Assembly (NCBI RefSeq): GCF_006442205.1
Contig: NZ_VFVR01000003.1
Span: forward strand, 434,001-498,000
DNA: 64,000 nt
Reading direction: 5' to 3'
From: Mesorhizobium sp. B2-3-12
Lineage (GTDB): Bacteria > Pseudomonadota > Alphaproteobacteria > Rhizobiales > Rhizobiaceae
Notes under the pieces: generated by a model
Seen by the model: only the letters and a program-made list of their open reading frames with translations
The model's database searches: none
Told to the model about the DNA's origin: nothing
In this document: positions 19,034 to 29,427 of the stretch, in pieces
How the letters are laid out: every line of letters starts with the position of its first letter
How positions within the stretch are numbered: the stretch's first letter is position 1
Translations under genes and position numbers: made by a program

Positions 19034-20026
19034 ATGGGATTGCTGGTCGACGGCAAATGGCAAGACCGCTGGTATGACACCAAGGACAGCGGTGGCAAGT
19101 TCGTGCGGCCGCAATCGCAGTGGCGCGATTGGGTCACGCGAGACGGCGCACCGGCGCAAGGCCGCGGCCGAGGCTTCAAGGCGGAGCCCGGCCGCTATCA
19201 CCTTTATGTTTCGCTCGCTTGTCCCTGGGCGCACCGGACGCTGATCTTTCGCGCGTTGAAGAGGCTCGAAGGCATCATCTCCGTCTCGATCGTGCATCAT
19301 TTCCTGGGTGCCAATGGCTGGACGTTTGTCGCCGAGGACGGCGCCACCGGCGACACGCTCCATGGCCTCGACTTCCTGCACCAGATCTACACCAGGGCGG
19401 ACTCCTCTTATTCAGGACGGGTGACGGTGCCGGTGCTTTGGGACAAAAAGGAACAGACCATCGTCTCCAACGAATCCTCCGAAATCATCCGGATGCTCAA
19501 CTCGGCCTTCGATCAGTGGGGCGATGCCGGCCTCGATTTGTATCCCCAGGCACTGCGCGGCGAGATCGACGCGATCAACGCGCTGGTCTATCCCTCCGTC
19601 AACAACGGCGTCTACCGCGCCGGCTTCGCCACCACGCAGGCGGCCTATGAAGAAGCCTTCGGCGAGCTGTTTTCGACGCTCGATGGGCTGGAGGATCGCC
19701 TGTCCAGGCAACGCTATCTCGTGGGTGACCGCATCACCGAGGCCGACTGGCGGCTGTTCACCACGCTGGTGCGCTTCGACCCGGTCTATGTCGGCCATTT
19801 CAAATGCAACCTGCGCCGCATCGCCGATTATCCGAACCTGTCGAACTATCTGCGCGACCTCTATCAGGTGCCCGGTGTGGCGGGGACGGTGAACCTGCAT
19901 CACATCAAGGCGCATTATTACCGCAGCCACGAAACGATCAATCCGACGCGGATCGTGCCGGTGGGACCGGAACTCGACTATGGTGCGCCGCATGACCGGG
20001 CGAAGTTCGCGAGGGCGGCGGCCTGA
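19034..20026 (+). CDS. Glutathionyl-hydroquinone reductase (YqjG/ECM4 type)
   Basis: The 330-residue xi-class glutathione transferase reduces glutathionyl-hydroquinones and related conjugates. The catalytic cysteine lies in SLACPWAHRTLIFRAL near residue 63, the xi-class signature. The thioredoxin-like domain is followed by VSNESSEIIRMLN, which binds glutathione, and an all-helical domain with GDRITEADWRLFTTLVRFDPVY. The length is normal. The start at ATG 19034 follows GAAAGGATATTCC. The stop is one base from the convergent Nudix gene. Confidence 0.92.
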   Translation: MGLLVDGKWQDRWYDTKDSGGKFVRPQSQWRDWVTRDGAPAQGRGRGFKAEPGRYHLYVSLACPWAHRTLIFRALKRLEGIISVSIVHHFLGANGWTFVAEDGATGDTLHGLDFLHQIYTRADSSYSGRVTVPVLWDKKEQTIVSNESSEIIRMLNSAFDQWGDAGLDLYPQALRGEIDAINALVYPSVNNGVYRAGFATTQAAYEEAFGELFSTLDGLEDRLSRQRYLVGDRITEADWRLFTTLVRFDPVYVGHFKCNLRRIADYPNLSNYLRDLYQVPGVAGTVNLHHIKAHYYRSHETINPTRIVPVGPELDYGAPHDRAKFARAAA

Positions 20027-20027
20027 T

Positions 20028-20522
20028 CTACCAATAGGGCGATGCCGGCACGCTGCCGAAAACCTCGGCAATCCGCCGCAGCGTTGCCGGCGTCGTCCCC
20101 TGCGGCAAGCGGTCGAGAGGAAAGAAGCCGGCCTCGGCGATTTCATGGTCGGGCAGCTTCGGCGCGGTCTGGCTGAAACTTTCGACGAGATAGAAGCCGA
20201 CATGGTCGCGCCGGCTGGCGCGGCGATTGAAATGCATCGATTTGAAAACCGGCGCGTCCAGATGGATGTTGCCCTCTTCGGCCAGTTCGCGCGCCAGCGC
20301 CTCGGCCATCGTCTCGCCAACCTCGACGCCACCGCCGGGAAGCTGCCAGCCGGGCACATAGGTATGGCGGATGAGGAAGACGGAATTGGACGCGGCATCG
20401 TGGATCAGGCCGCGCACGCCCAGCGTCATCGGCCGCCGCAGCACGAAATAGAGATGGAACAGCCGGGCCCTCAAGCCCGCCCAGCCGGTCTGGCGGAACG
20501 CGGCTTCGTCATCGGTCGACAT
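20028..20522 (-). CDS. Nudix hydrolase
   Basis: The 164-residue protein holds a complete Nudix box, beginning GGGVEVGETMAEALARE and ending LAEEGNI (about residues 63-86), with the metal-binding Glu pair in REL-x-EE. Nudix enzymes cleave nucleoside diphosphates linked to another moiety. The preceding YVPGWQLPGGG is standard. The substrate is unknown; the N-terminal helical segment (about 15-35) may be a small extra domain. It is divergent from the metallophosphoesterase gene with 53 bp between, and convergent with the glutathionyl-hydroquinone reductase gene. Confidence 0.9.
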   Translation of the reverse strand: MSTDDEAAFRQTGWAGLRARLFHLYFVLRRPMTLGVRGLIHDAASNSVFLIRHTYVPGWQLPGGGVEVGETMAEALARELAEEGNIHLDAPVFKSMHFNRRASRRDHVGFYLVESFSQTAPKLPDHEIAEAGFFPLDRLPQGTTPATLRRIAEVFGSVPASPYW

Positions 20523-20575
20523 CAGGAGCGAAACCGTGGGTGGAAAGGCGCGTGCGCGTCGCCTATGAAAGAGGA

Positions 20576-21505
20576 ATGTTCAGGCTCGCGCATATTTCCG
20601 ATGTCCATCTGGGGCCGCTTCCCGATGTATCCTATCGCGATCTCGCGTCCAAGCGCGTGCTCGGCTATGTGAACTGGCAGCGCAACCGACGCCGCCACAT
20701 GCACGATGCCGTCATCGACGCCATCACCGCCGACATCAAGGCGCAAAACCCGGACCATCTCGCCGTCACCGGCGACCTCGTCAACCTGGCGCTCGACGGC
20801 GAGATCGAGATGGCAAAACACTGGCTCGAGACGCTGGGGTCGCCGCATGACGTTTCGGTCGTGCCGGGAAACCATGATGCCTATGTGCCGGGCGCCTTCG
20901 ACAAAGTCTGCCGCTCGTGGGCGGCGTGGATGAGCGGCGACGGCGTCAACAGCCCGGTCGACCGCAACGCCTTCCCCTATCTGCGCGTGCGCGGCGATGT
21001 CGCGCTGATCGGGGTCTCGACGGCGCGCGCCACGGCGCCCTTCATGGCCAATGGCTTCTTCATGGAAGGGCAGGCGGAAAGGCTAGGCAAGATCCTCGAG
21101 AGCACGGCCAGGCAAGGGCTGTTCCGGACGATCATGATCCATCATCCGCCGGTGCGCGGCGCGGTCTCCCAGCACAAGCGGCTGTTCGGAATCGCCCGCT
21201 TCCACAAGATCATCCGCCGCCATGGAGCCGAACTCGTGCTGCATGGCCATTCGCATCTGCCATCGCTGTTCCAGATCGGGCAGCGCGGTGCGAAGGTTCC
21301 GGTGGTCGGCGTAGCGGCCGCCGGCCAGGCGCCGGGCGGCAATCACCCGGCAGCGCAGTACAATCTCATCGACATCGACGGTGAAAAGGGAAACTGGCGC
21401 ATCCGCCTGACGCGGCGCGGCCTGACCGGGCCGTCCATACCGCCTACCGATCTGCAGAGCCTGGAGCTCGGTGTGGAGGCCGGCGCGGCTACGGCCGCCA
21501 GTTGA
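20576..21505 (+). CDS. Calcineurin-like metallophosphoesterase
   Basis: The 309-residue protein has all the dinuclear metal motifs in order: DVHLG near residue 9, GDLVN near 71, GNHDAY near 102, HHPP near 188 and HGHSH near 223. It resembles the Icc/CpdA-like branch of small phosphodiesterases, but the substrate could be a cyclic nucleotide, UDP-diacylglucosamine or another phosphoester. ATG 20576 (MFRLAHISDVH) puts the first metal motif at the usual position; the frame extends upstream to 20540 without conservation. The last 17 bases overlap the end of the convergent gene at 21489. Confidence 0.88.
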   Translation: MFRLAHISDVHLGPLPDVSYRDLASKRVLGYVNWQRNRRRHMHDAVIDAITADIKAQNPDHLAVTGDLVNLALDGEIEMAKHWLETLGSPHDVSVVPGNHDAYVPGAFDKVCRSWAAWMSGDGVNSPVDRNAFPYLRVRGDVALIGVSTARATAPFMANGFFMEGQAERLGKILESTARQGLFRTIMIHHPPVRGAVSQHKRLFGIARFHKIIRRHGAELVLHGHSHLPSLFQIGQRGAKVPVVGVAAAGQAPGGNHPAAQYNLIDIDGEKGNWRIRLTRRGLTGPSIPPTDLQSLELGVEAGAATAAS

Positions 21506-22103
21506 CAAGCATGGCCGCGATGCGGTCCCAGAGCAGCGCGGCCGATACGGCGAGGCCGACCAGTGCGCCGGCGGCGACCAGGCCAAGGCCGGACAGGAAG
21601 GCCGACCAGCCTTTGCCAGGCGTCGAGGCTCGCAGGGGCGGTTCGGCCTCCGCGACCTCGGCGCGCTTCATGCCGGCGACCGCAGGCTCGACACCGCCTT
21701 CCATCATCCTGCGGCGCTCGACGATGCGCTCCGCGACATAACGCGTCACGGAATCGGCGACCGGCTTCATCTCGGTCGATTCGGCAAGCACGACGCGGCC
21801 AATGCGGGTGTCCTTGAGGAAGCGGTAGGTGCGGCGGTCGCGTCCCATCGCGACATGGCTGACGGCGTCGATCCACAGGCGCGGCTGCAGGCCCGAAGAG
21901 ACGACAAAGTCGAAATTGTCCATGTCGGCCGGAACATCGGCGAAGACGGGCGCGAGCTCCGCGGCCAGGAGGTCGAGGCGCATGCGGTGCGCCTCGCGCA
22001 TGTCGACGACGACATCGTCGCGGTCGGCGAAGGCATTCTTCACGTCGCGGATGGCATCGGACAGTTTGCTTGACGGATCGATCTTCTCGCCTGCGTCCTT
22101 CAT
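21489..22103 (-). CDS. Conserved hypothetical protein with C-terminal membrane helix
   Basis: The 204-residue protein starts at MKDAGEKIDPSSKL. The first ~130 residues are soluble and charged, with DFVVSSGLQPRLWIDAVSHV and MGRDRRTYRFL. A C-terminal hydrophobic helix (about 174-196, LSGLGLVAAGALVGLAVSAALLW) predicts tail anchoring in the inner membrane. I recognise no enzyme motif; similar unnamed proteins occur in Rhizobiales. The frame could extend 20 residues upstream, but the ATG at 22103 is the more natural start. Its 3' end overlaps the convergent metallophosphoesterase by 17 bp. Confidence 0.75.
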   Translation of the reverse strand: MKDAGEKIDPSSKLSDAIRDVKNAFADRDDVVVDMREAHRMRLDLLAAELAPVFADVPADMDNFDFVVSSGLQPRLWIDAVSHVAMGRDRRTYRFLKDTRIGRVVLAESTEMKPVADSVTRYVAERIVERRRMMEGGVEPAVAGMKRAEVAEAEPPLRASTPGKGWSAFLSGLGLVAAGALVGLAVSAALLWDRIAAMLVNWRP

Positions 22104-22211
22104 CGGCGTCTGCCTCGCGGGGTTGGTTAACACGCAGTTAACACAGCCGCCGGCAAAATGCACTGGCGAGATCAGGTGGCAAGGCGCCTGGGCGGTACCG
22201 CGCTGGAAGTA

Positions 22212-23012
22212 TCAACCGGTCGCGGCGAGTTTCGCGGGCATGGGCCTGGGGCGGCGGTTCATGTTGCGCTGGATGATCGTGGCGACCAGATCGGGCGCCT
22301 CCTCGATCAGCATATGGCCAGCCCTCAGCACATGGTGCACATGAAATCGCGCGGGCAGATCATCCGTATGGGTAAAGGACAGCATCGGATCATCGCTTCC
22401 CCATACCACCATCACCGGCATGGTCAGCGTGTCCAATCGGTCGCGGGGGATGACGCCCTGCCGGTCGCCGCTGGTCATGGCGGCTGCGATGTCGACGAGT
22501 TTCTCCACCTGGCCTGGTTGCGCGCGCATGTCCCGAAGGGCCTCCACCGTGTGATCGAAGGGCCGCGTCAGCGGTCCCGACATCGCGACGAGGCACGAGC
22601 GGATGTCGGAGGCATCCCTTGCGGCGGCAAAGCGGCGCAACAGCGGACCGTTGATCTCGGGGCCGAAACCGCCGGGCGCCAGAAGCGTCAGCGAGGCCAC
22701 CTTCTCGGGCTCCGTCAAGGCCATCAGCGTCGCCACCGCGCCACCCATCGAGTGGCCCACAAGATGAACGCGTTTCACCGCCCGAGCGGTGAGATCGGCC
22801 AGAACGGCCCTTGCCGCAACCTTGGCCGGGCCGGCATCAGGGAAATCGAGCGACAGCCCGTGCCCGGGCAAATCATAGGCGAGTGTGCGCAACGCGGGCG
22901 ACAGCGACGCGATCACATCATCCCAGATATCATGGCAGCCGCCAAAACCATGCAGCAGGGCGATGGTCTTCGAACCAGCACCGTGGTCGGCGGCATGAAG
23001 CGATGAAGTCAT
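22212..23012 (-). CDS. Alpha/beta hydrolase
   Basis: The 266-residue alpha/beta hydrolase fold protein has the oxyanion-hole motif LLHGFGG near residue 19, nucleophile Ser in GHSMGGAV near 96, a catalytic Asp in VWGSDDPML near 210, and His in RAGHML near 238. It resembles esterase/acyltransferase-accessory members of the 3-oxoadipate enol-lactonase or haloperoxidase type; the substrate is not inferable. It stands alone, with a 239-bp gap upstream before the end of the TPR regulator gene. Confidence 0.85.
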   Translation of the reverse strand: MTSSLHAADHGAGSKTIALLHGFGGCHDIWDDVIASLSPALRTLAYDLPGHGLSLDFPDAGPAKVAARAVLADLTARAVKRVHLVGHSMGGAVATLMALTEPEKVASLTLLAPGGFGPEINGPLLRRFAAARDASDIRSCLVAMSGPLTRPFDHTVEALRDMRAQPGQVEKLVDIAAAMTSGDRQGVIPRDRLDTLTMPVMVVWGSDDPMLSFTHTDDLPARFHVHHVLRAGHMLIEEAPDLVATIIQRNMNRRPRPMPAKLAATG

Positions 23013-23251
23013 GAGACGGGGAGGCTTGTTGCGGGGCTGTGGGAAATCGCGGGACCAGACACCAAATGCGGCTGGATTGCGCCTCGTCCAGCACGATGGC
23101 CAGTAAAATTTTCGCGACGACTCCTGGTTGCCGACTATGCGATTTTGCGCGTTCGCCCAGGAAAGCCGGCAAAATCACCTCTATCGGGGCTTCGCCACGT
23201 GCTTGCGGCGACCGGCAATTCGGTTGGTCCAACAGTTCTGCCCGTTGGACG

Positions 23252-25024
23252 TCAGCTCGCGTTGCCGAGGCCCGCGGCGCGCAGGGCGCCGACCAGCCGC
23301 TCGGTCAGATCGGGCGGGTACTTCCGGTCGATGAAGGTCGCGCGCGGGTTGGCGGCGAATTTTGGAAATTGGGCGGTCAGCTCATCGAGCAGCTTGCGCG
23401 CCATATTGTCCTGACCAGCGATCTTGGCGCCAATCAGCCGGGCGGCAAGATAGTGCGACTTCGTTGCGGTTGTTCTCAGAGAGGAACTGGCGATGGCGGC
23501 CTTGTTCGTGTCGCCAAGCATCAGTTCGCCGGCGAAAAGTCCGAAATCCCACCATGTCGGATGACTGCTGGAGACGTCCACCGCCTGGGCCAGGATCGGC
23601 GTCCCCTCGGCATACCGGCCGGCGAAAATCAGCGCGTAGCCGTAGGCGGCAGCCATGGTTATATCGTAGCGGTTAAGGTCGTGGGCCTTGCGCATCCAGC
23701 GCAGTGCTTCGTCGGCATTGCCAAGTCGCGAATAGATGTAGCCATAGGCGCGATGCGCGTTAGGGCTGGTTGGCCCCATCTGCACGGCGCGGTGGGCGAA
23801 TGTCAGCGCCTTCTCGATCGTCGCATCCGGCGGATAGGCGTAGTGGTCGTTCACGGCCTCGAGCTGCAATGAAGCGAGCTCGGAATAGACCAGCGACGAT
23901 TTGGCGCTGTTTTCGGCGAGGTTTTCGAGGCAGCGATAGGCGGCCTCGTGGGTCCTGGCGTTCTGGTCGAGATAGTATTTGCCGTTGAGCAGCAGGCACC
24001 GCGTCAGGCCTGTTTGGATGCCGCTCTGTTCGAGATAGGTGTAGATCGTGCCGGAATCGGGAAGAGCGGACGTCAAGATGCCGCCTATACTGTCCTCGAC
24101 GGCGGCCGGTGCGCTGTCGGCGGCGGTCAGGTTGCGCGACAACAGCACCCGTCCGGTCGCCACGCTCTGCAGTTCGACCATGATGTCGCCCGTGTCCGGG
24201 CCAGGCAGAACATCGAAGATGAAGCTCGTGGCATTGGTGGCTGGATCGGTTTTGCCGACCGTGTCGCGACCGATGAAGTCGATCGTATCGAAGCCGCTCA
24301 GGCCGGCGCGCAGCGATGCGGCGACACGGCTGGCATCCGTGCCACTGGCCTTGACGGCGATGTAGACGAGCGGCAAGGCCTCGCTGGCGGGGGACGGCGA
24401 GACGCCGGTCAGGCCGGCGGTCTCGAGCGTCGCCGCAAGGTCGCCGCCTGTCAGCAGCCCACCGCTGCCCTGACGCAGGATCAAAACGCCGAGCATGGCG
24501 ATGACGAGGGCGATCGCCATCCAGAAGAATCTGAGGTGACGCGCCACCGACGGCACCGGCGCGACCACCGGTGCCAGAAGCGCGGCGGGTGCCTCGACAT
24601 TCGCGGCGACGTCGGGTTGCGACGATGGTGCCGCCGCTGCTCCCGTCTGGCCGGCGAGCTTGGCCGTTTCCGGCAAGCGGATCGCATTGAGCTCGTAGGC
24701 CGGGACATAGCCGCCGCGCGGAATGGCGATGCGGACAGGCTCGGCGATGCCTTCATTGGCGAAATATTGCTGCAGCAGATCACGCAGCCGGCCGGCCTGA
24801 ACCCGCACCACGGCGTCGGTCGACGGATCGAAATCGCCGTCCTTGCCGAAGACGTCCATGGCGATGGAAAAGCCCTTGAGCCTGTCGGCTTCGCCAGCCT
24901 GCTCGCGTTCGACAAGATAACGGATCAACTTGCGCGCTCGTTCGGATCTCCCGAACGTTTCGCTGGCAAGCAGTCGCTCCAATGTCTCGCGCACTGCGGG
25001 GGCGGCAGGCGTGGCATGCTGCAA
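23252..25024 (-). CDS. Membrane-bound regulator-like protein with N-terminal DNA-binding-like domain and TPRs
   Basis: The roughly 590-residue protein has an N-terminal domain (about 5-110) of a type common in rhizobial signalling proteins: ASETFGRSERARKLIRYLVE, then GFSIAMDVFGKDGDFDPSTD, VRVQAGRLRDLLQQYF and IPRGGYVP. A single membrane helix follows near residue 170 (FFWMAIALVIAMLGVLIL), then a TolB-like segment and C-terminal TPR repeats around 400-560 (AHRAYGYIYSRLGNADEALRW). The layout recalls CadC-type one-component regulators and proteins often labelled adenylate cyclase without a cyclase domain. The start is a TTG at 25024 with GAGAGGA 7 bases upstream. Target genes are unknown. Confidence 0.72.
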   Translation of the reverse strand: MQHATPAAPAVRETLERLLASETFGRSERARKLIRYLVEREQAGEADRLKGFSIAMDVFGKDGDFDPSTDAVVRVQAGRLRDLLQQYFANEGIAEPVRIAIPRGGYVPAYELNAIRLPETAKLAGQTGAAAAPSSQPDVAANVEAPAALLAPVVAPVPSVARHLRFFWMAIALVIAMLGVLILRQGSGGLLTGGDLAATLETAGLTGVSPSPASEALPLVYIAVKASGTDASRVAASLRAGLSGFDTIDFIGRDTVGKTDPATNATSFIFDVLPGPDTGDIMVELQSVATGRVLLSRNLTAADSAPAAVEDSIGGILTSALPDSGTIYTYLEQSGIQTGLTRCLLLNGKYYLDQNARTHEAAYRCLENLAENSAKSSLVYSELASLQLEAVNDHYAYPPDATIEKALTFAHRAVQMGPTSPNAHRAYGYIYSRLGNADEALRWMRKAHDLNRYDITMAAAYGYALIFAGRYAEGTPILAQAVDVSSSHPTWWDFGLFAGELMLGDTNKAAIASSSLRTTATKSHYLAARLIGAKIAGQDNMARKLLDELTAQFPKFAANPRATFIDRKYPPDLTERLVGALRAAGLGNAS

Positions 25025-25220
25025 GTGTCGATCCTCTCGAACTCGGCACAGGTTAAGGCACGGATCATATAATGCCCGCACCGCCACACAAGTATACACC
25101 CATTATGCGATCGCGTACCTCACCGGATATTTTCCCGGTGGTTAATGGCGTGGCCAATCTCGGCACGGTCATCACTGCAAACATCATCGGCCAATCGGGC
25201 CAAGGCCTTGCACGAGCTTG

Positions 25221-25262
25221 AAAAATGACGGCGCGAGAGGGCTCCTCCAAGTCCCTCGCGCC
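25221..25262 (-). terminator. Probable terminator after leuA
   Basis: The imperfect stem GGCGCGAG...CTCGCGCC (25230-25262) on the minus strand is followed by TCATTTTTC. It begins 12 bp after the leuA stop. A small bulge and the 3-base gap before the T-run lower confidence. Confidence 0.55.
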
Positions 25263-25273
25263 GCCGGCCGATG

Positions 25274-27070
<1,797 letters not shown>

Positions 27071-27104
27071 TTACCAGAATTTCGTTCGCTTGATGTGATT
27101 TGCC

Positions 27105-27149
27105 AAGGAGCATGCGCTTGCGCGGCGGTTCGACCGCCGGGCGCTCCTT
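27105..27149 (-). promoter_or_regulatory. Stable nested hairpin between leader ORF and leuA
   Basis: On the transcript, the outer stem AAGGAGC/GCTCCTT (27143-27149 with 27105-27111) encloses the inner 7-bp hairpin CGGCGGT/ACCGCCG (27123-27139). The outer 5' arm starts at the leader stop codon, so a ribosome finishing or stalled on the leader would affect folding. No U-run follows, so this is not a textbook terminator; it may be an antiterminator, an anti-antiterminator or a rho-type element. Confidence 0.55.
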
Positions 27150-27265
27150 CAGCGAACCCGGCGATCGCCGATAAGGCCGAGAAGAAGCAGGGTCGAGGCA
27201 AGCGCGCGCACGGTCTCGCCGGCAAAGCCGGTCTGACGGGAAGCGGGGGTGGCGCGGGTGTTCAT
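27149..27265 (-). CDS. Putative leucine leader peptide of leuA
   Basis: This 38-codon ORF, 141 bp upstream of leuA on the same strand, has a GTAAGAGA ribosome-binding-like sequence. It encodes a leucine cluster near its end (ALASTLLLLGLIGDRRVR). Leucine codons are used five times in seven positions, as in attenuator leaders of branched-chain operons. Just after the stop codon the RNA can fold into a strong nested hairpin. Leader-controlled leuA has been proposed for rhizobia; in this genome it is inferred from sequence only. Expression and attenuation are untested. Confidence 0.65.
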   Translation of the reverse strand: MNTRATPASRQTGFAGETVRALASTLLLLGLIGDRRVR

Positions 27266-27422
27266 GCCGGTTCTCTTACAGGAGCGGCTTGTGAGAGGCA
27301 AGCGCACCCGGCCCTTGTCGAGTATAATCCCTAATGCGAGCGCTCTTCCCCGTGCGCCACAAATGCGCCAGACTTGAACGCCGGCGAGGGCTGCGGTGCG
27401 CCGCCGCCGGGAGGGGGTGTCC

Positions 27423-28588
27423 ATGAATTTCGTGTTCTTCTCGCCGCATTTTCCCGCCAACGGCGCTGATTTCTGCGACCGGCTGAAGAAAGCCGGCGCG
27501 ACCGTGCTCGGCATTGGCGACGCGCCCTATGATGCGCTGGACGGCAAGCTGAAGGCAGCGCTTTCGGAATACTACCGCGTCGCCGACATGGAGGCCTATG
27601 AGCCTGTGTTCCGGGCGATGGGCCATTCATCCACAAATGGGGCCGCATCGACCGCTTCGAATCGCTCAACGAGCATTGGCTGGAGCTGGAAGCCAACATT
27701 CGCACCGATTTCAACATCTACGGCACCAAGCTCGATTTCGTGAAGAATTTGAAGCGCAAGAGCCGCATGCGCGCCTTCTTCCGCAAGAGCGGCGTCGAGA
27801 CCATCGCGCAGCGCAAATGCTCCGACCGCACTGGGGCCATGACCTTCATCCGCCGCGTCGGCTATCCCGTGGTGGTTAAACCGGATTCAGGCTCAGGCGC
27901 TTCGAATACGTTCAAGATCTCCAATGCCAAGGAGCTCGACCAGTTCTTCCGGGACAAGCCGGAGGACGTGACCTTCGTCATGGAGCAGTTCATCGAGGGT
28001 CTGGTGGTCACCTATGACGGGCTGGTCAACCGTGACGGCGAGGTGGTGCTGGCGGCCAGCCACCGCTACGACCAGAGCATCATGGAGGTGGTCAACAAGG
28101 ACCGCCACATGAGTTACACCTGCTTTCCCCGGGTCAGGCCGGCAATCGAGGAGGCCGGCCGCAAAATCCTGAAGGCGTTCGACGTGCGCGAGCGCTTCTT
28201 CCATATCGAACTGTTCGAGACCAGGGACGACCGCGTCATCGCGCTGGAGGTCAACATGCGCCCGCCGGGCGCCTGGATGACCGACGCGATCAACTACACG
28301 TTCGACATCGACGTCTACGCGGCCTGGGCGGACATGGTGGTCAAGGACGCCGCGGGCGGCCCCTATGAGGGCAAGTATTTCACCGCCTATGCCAGCCGCA
28401 AACGCCACCTCGACTATTTGCACAGTCATGCGGACGTGTTAGCGGCGCACCGCGACAAGATCGTTCACCATCAGGCCATAGAGAAGGTTTTCAGCCGCGC
28501 CATGGGTGACTACGCCTACCAGATGCGCTCGAAGGATCAGGCTGATCTGCGCGAGGCGGTTGCCTATATCCACGCGGAAAAGGCTTGA
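27423..28588 (+). pseudogene. ATP-grasp domain protein disrupted by a one-base frameshift
   Basis: The reading frame from ATG 27423 (after GGAGGGGG) encodes 68 sensible residues, MNFVFFSPHFPANGADFCDR through VFRAMGH. It then degenerates. Dropping back by one base near 27626 restores an excellent frame: IHKWGRIDRFESLNEHWLEL through the ATP-grasp core. That core has VVVKPDSGSGASNTFKI, FVMEQFIEGLVVTYDG and the metal-binding EVNMRPPGAWMTDA. The full product would be about 389 residues. ATP-grasp enzymes join a carboxylate to an amine or thiol with ATP; this branch is uncharacterised as far as I know. The following esterase ATG is 2 bp past the stop. The shift could be a real mutation, a sequencing error or programmed, the last being least likely. 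Confidence 0.82.
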
Positions 28589-28590
28589 GC

Positions 28591-29367
28591 ATGGACATTT
28601 CCTATCACAAGGCTTTCGCCCGCACTCTTGGCCGCGACATGGAGTACAAGCGCTACGGCCATGCCGGCCGGCCTGTCGTGGTGTTCCCGACATCGCAGGG
28701 GCGGTTCTACCAGTTCGAGGATTCCGGCGGGGTGGGCGCGCTCGCCGAATTCATCGACACCGGCCGCATCCAGCTGTTCACCGTCGACGGCATCGATTCG
28801 GAATCCTTCTTCGCCAAGCATGTCGGCACCGCGCACCGGATCGCCCGCCACGAGGCTTATTTCCGCTATGTCCGCGAGGAGGCGCTACCGGAATTTCTGG
28901 AAACCGCGGCGCAAGCCAATGGCGGACGGCGGCTGAAGCCCTTGTTCTCGGGTTGTTCGATGGGTGGCTATCATTCCTCGAACTTCGTCTTCCGTTTTCC
29001 CGAACTGGCCAGCGGCGTCATCTCGCTGTCGGGTGTCTATTCGGCCCGCGATTTCTTCGGCAAGGCGCTCGACGGCGACATCTTCTACAACTCGCCGCTC
29101 GACTATCTGCCCGGGATCGTCGATCCGAAATTGCTGGCGCGGCTGAAGGCGCTGAGGCTGATCTTCTGCTGCGGGCAAGGCGCCTGGGAAGAGCGCATGC
29201 TGGTCGAGACGCGCCAGCTGGAACGGATCCTGCGCGACAAGTCCATTCCCGCCTGGGTCGACTATTGGGGCGGCGATGTCAGCCATGACTGGCCGTGGTG
29301 GCATAAGCAGCTGGTCTATTTCTTCGGCCGCTGGCTGGATGATGATCTGATGCATAGGCTGGATTGA
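28591..29367 (+). CDS. Esterase/alpha-beta hydrolase paired with ATP-grasp gene
   Basis: The 258-residue protein is of the putative esterase (D/S2-type) fold. The nucleophile Ser lies in SGCSMGGYHSSN near residue 129 (GxSxG), and the C-terminal DVSHDWPWWHKQ carries the likely catalytic Asp/His. ATG 28591 is 2 bp after the stop of the upstream ATP-grasp gene, so translational coupling is expected. Remembered rhizobial genomes show the same pair, suggesting the enzymes act on one product, but no pathway is known to me. A short TTG start at 28585 would overlap the upstream stop. Confidence 0.82.
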   Translation: MDISYHKAFARTLGRDMEYKRYGHAGRPVVVFPTSQGRFYQFEDSGGVGALAEFIDTGRIQLFTVDGIDSESFFAKHVGTAHRIARHEAYFRYVREEALPEFLETAAQANGGRRLKPLFSGCSMGGYHSSNFVFRFPELASGVISLSGVYSARDFFGKALDGDIFYNSPLDYLPGIVDPKLLARLKALRLIFCCGQGAWEERMLVETRQLERILRDKSIPAWVDYWGGDVSHDWPWWHKQLVYFFGRWLDDDLMHRLD

Positions 29368-29427
29368 CGACCACACCAGAGCCCATTCGTCGCTTGCCTT
29401 GTCGTCATCAGCTGACATCAGCCGCAC

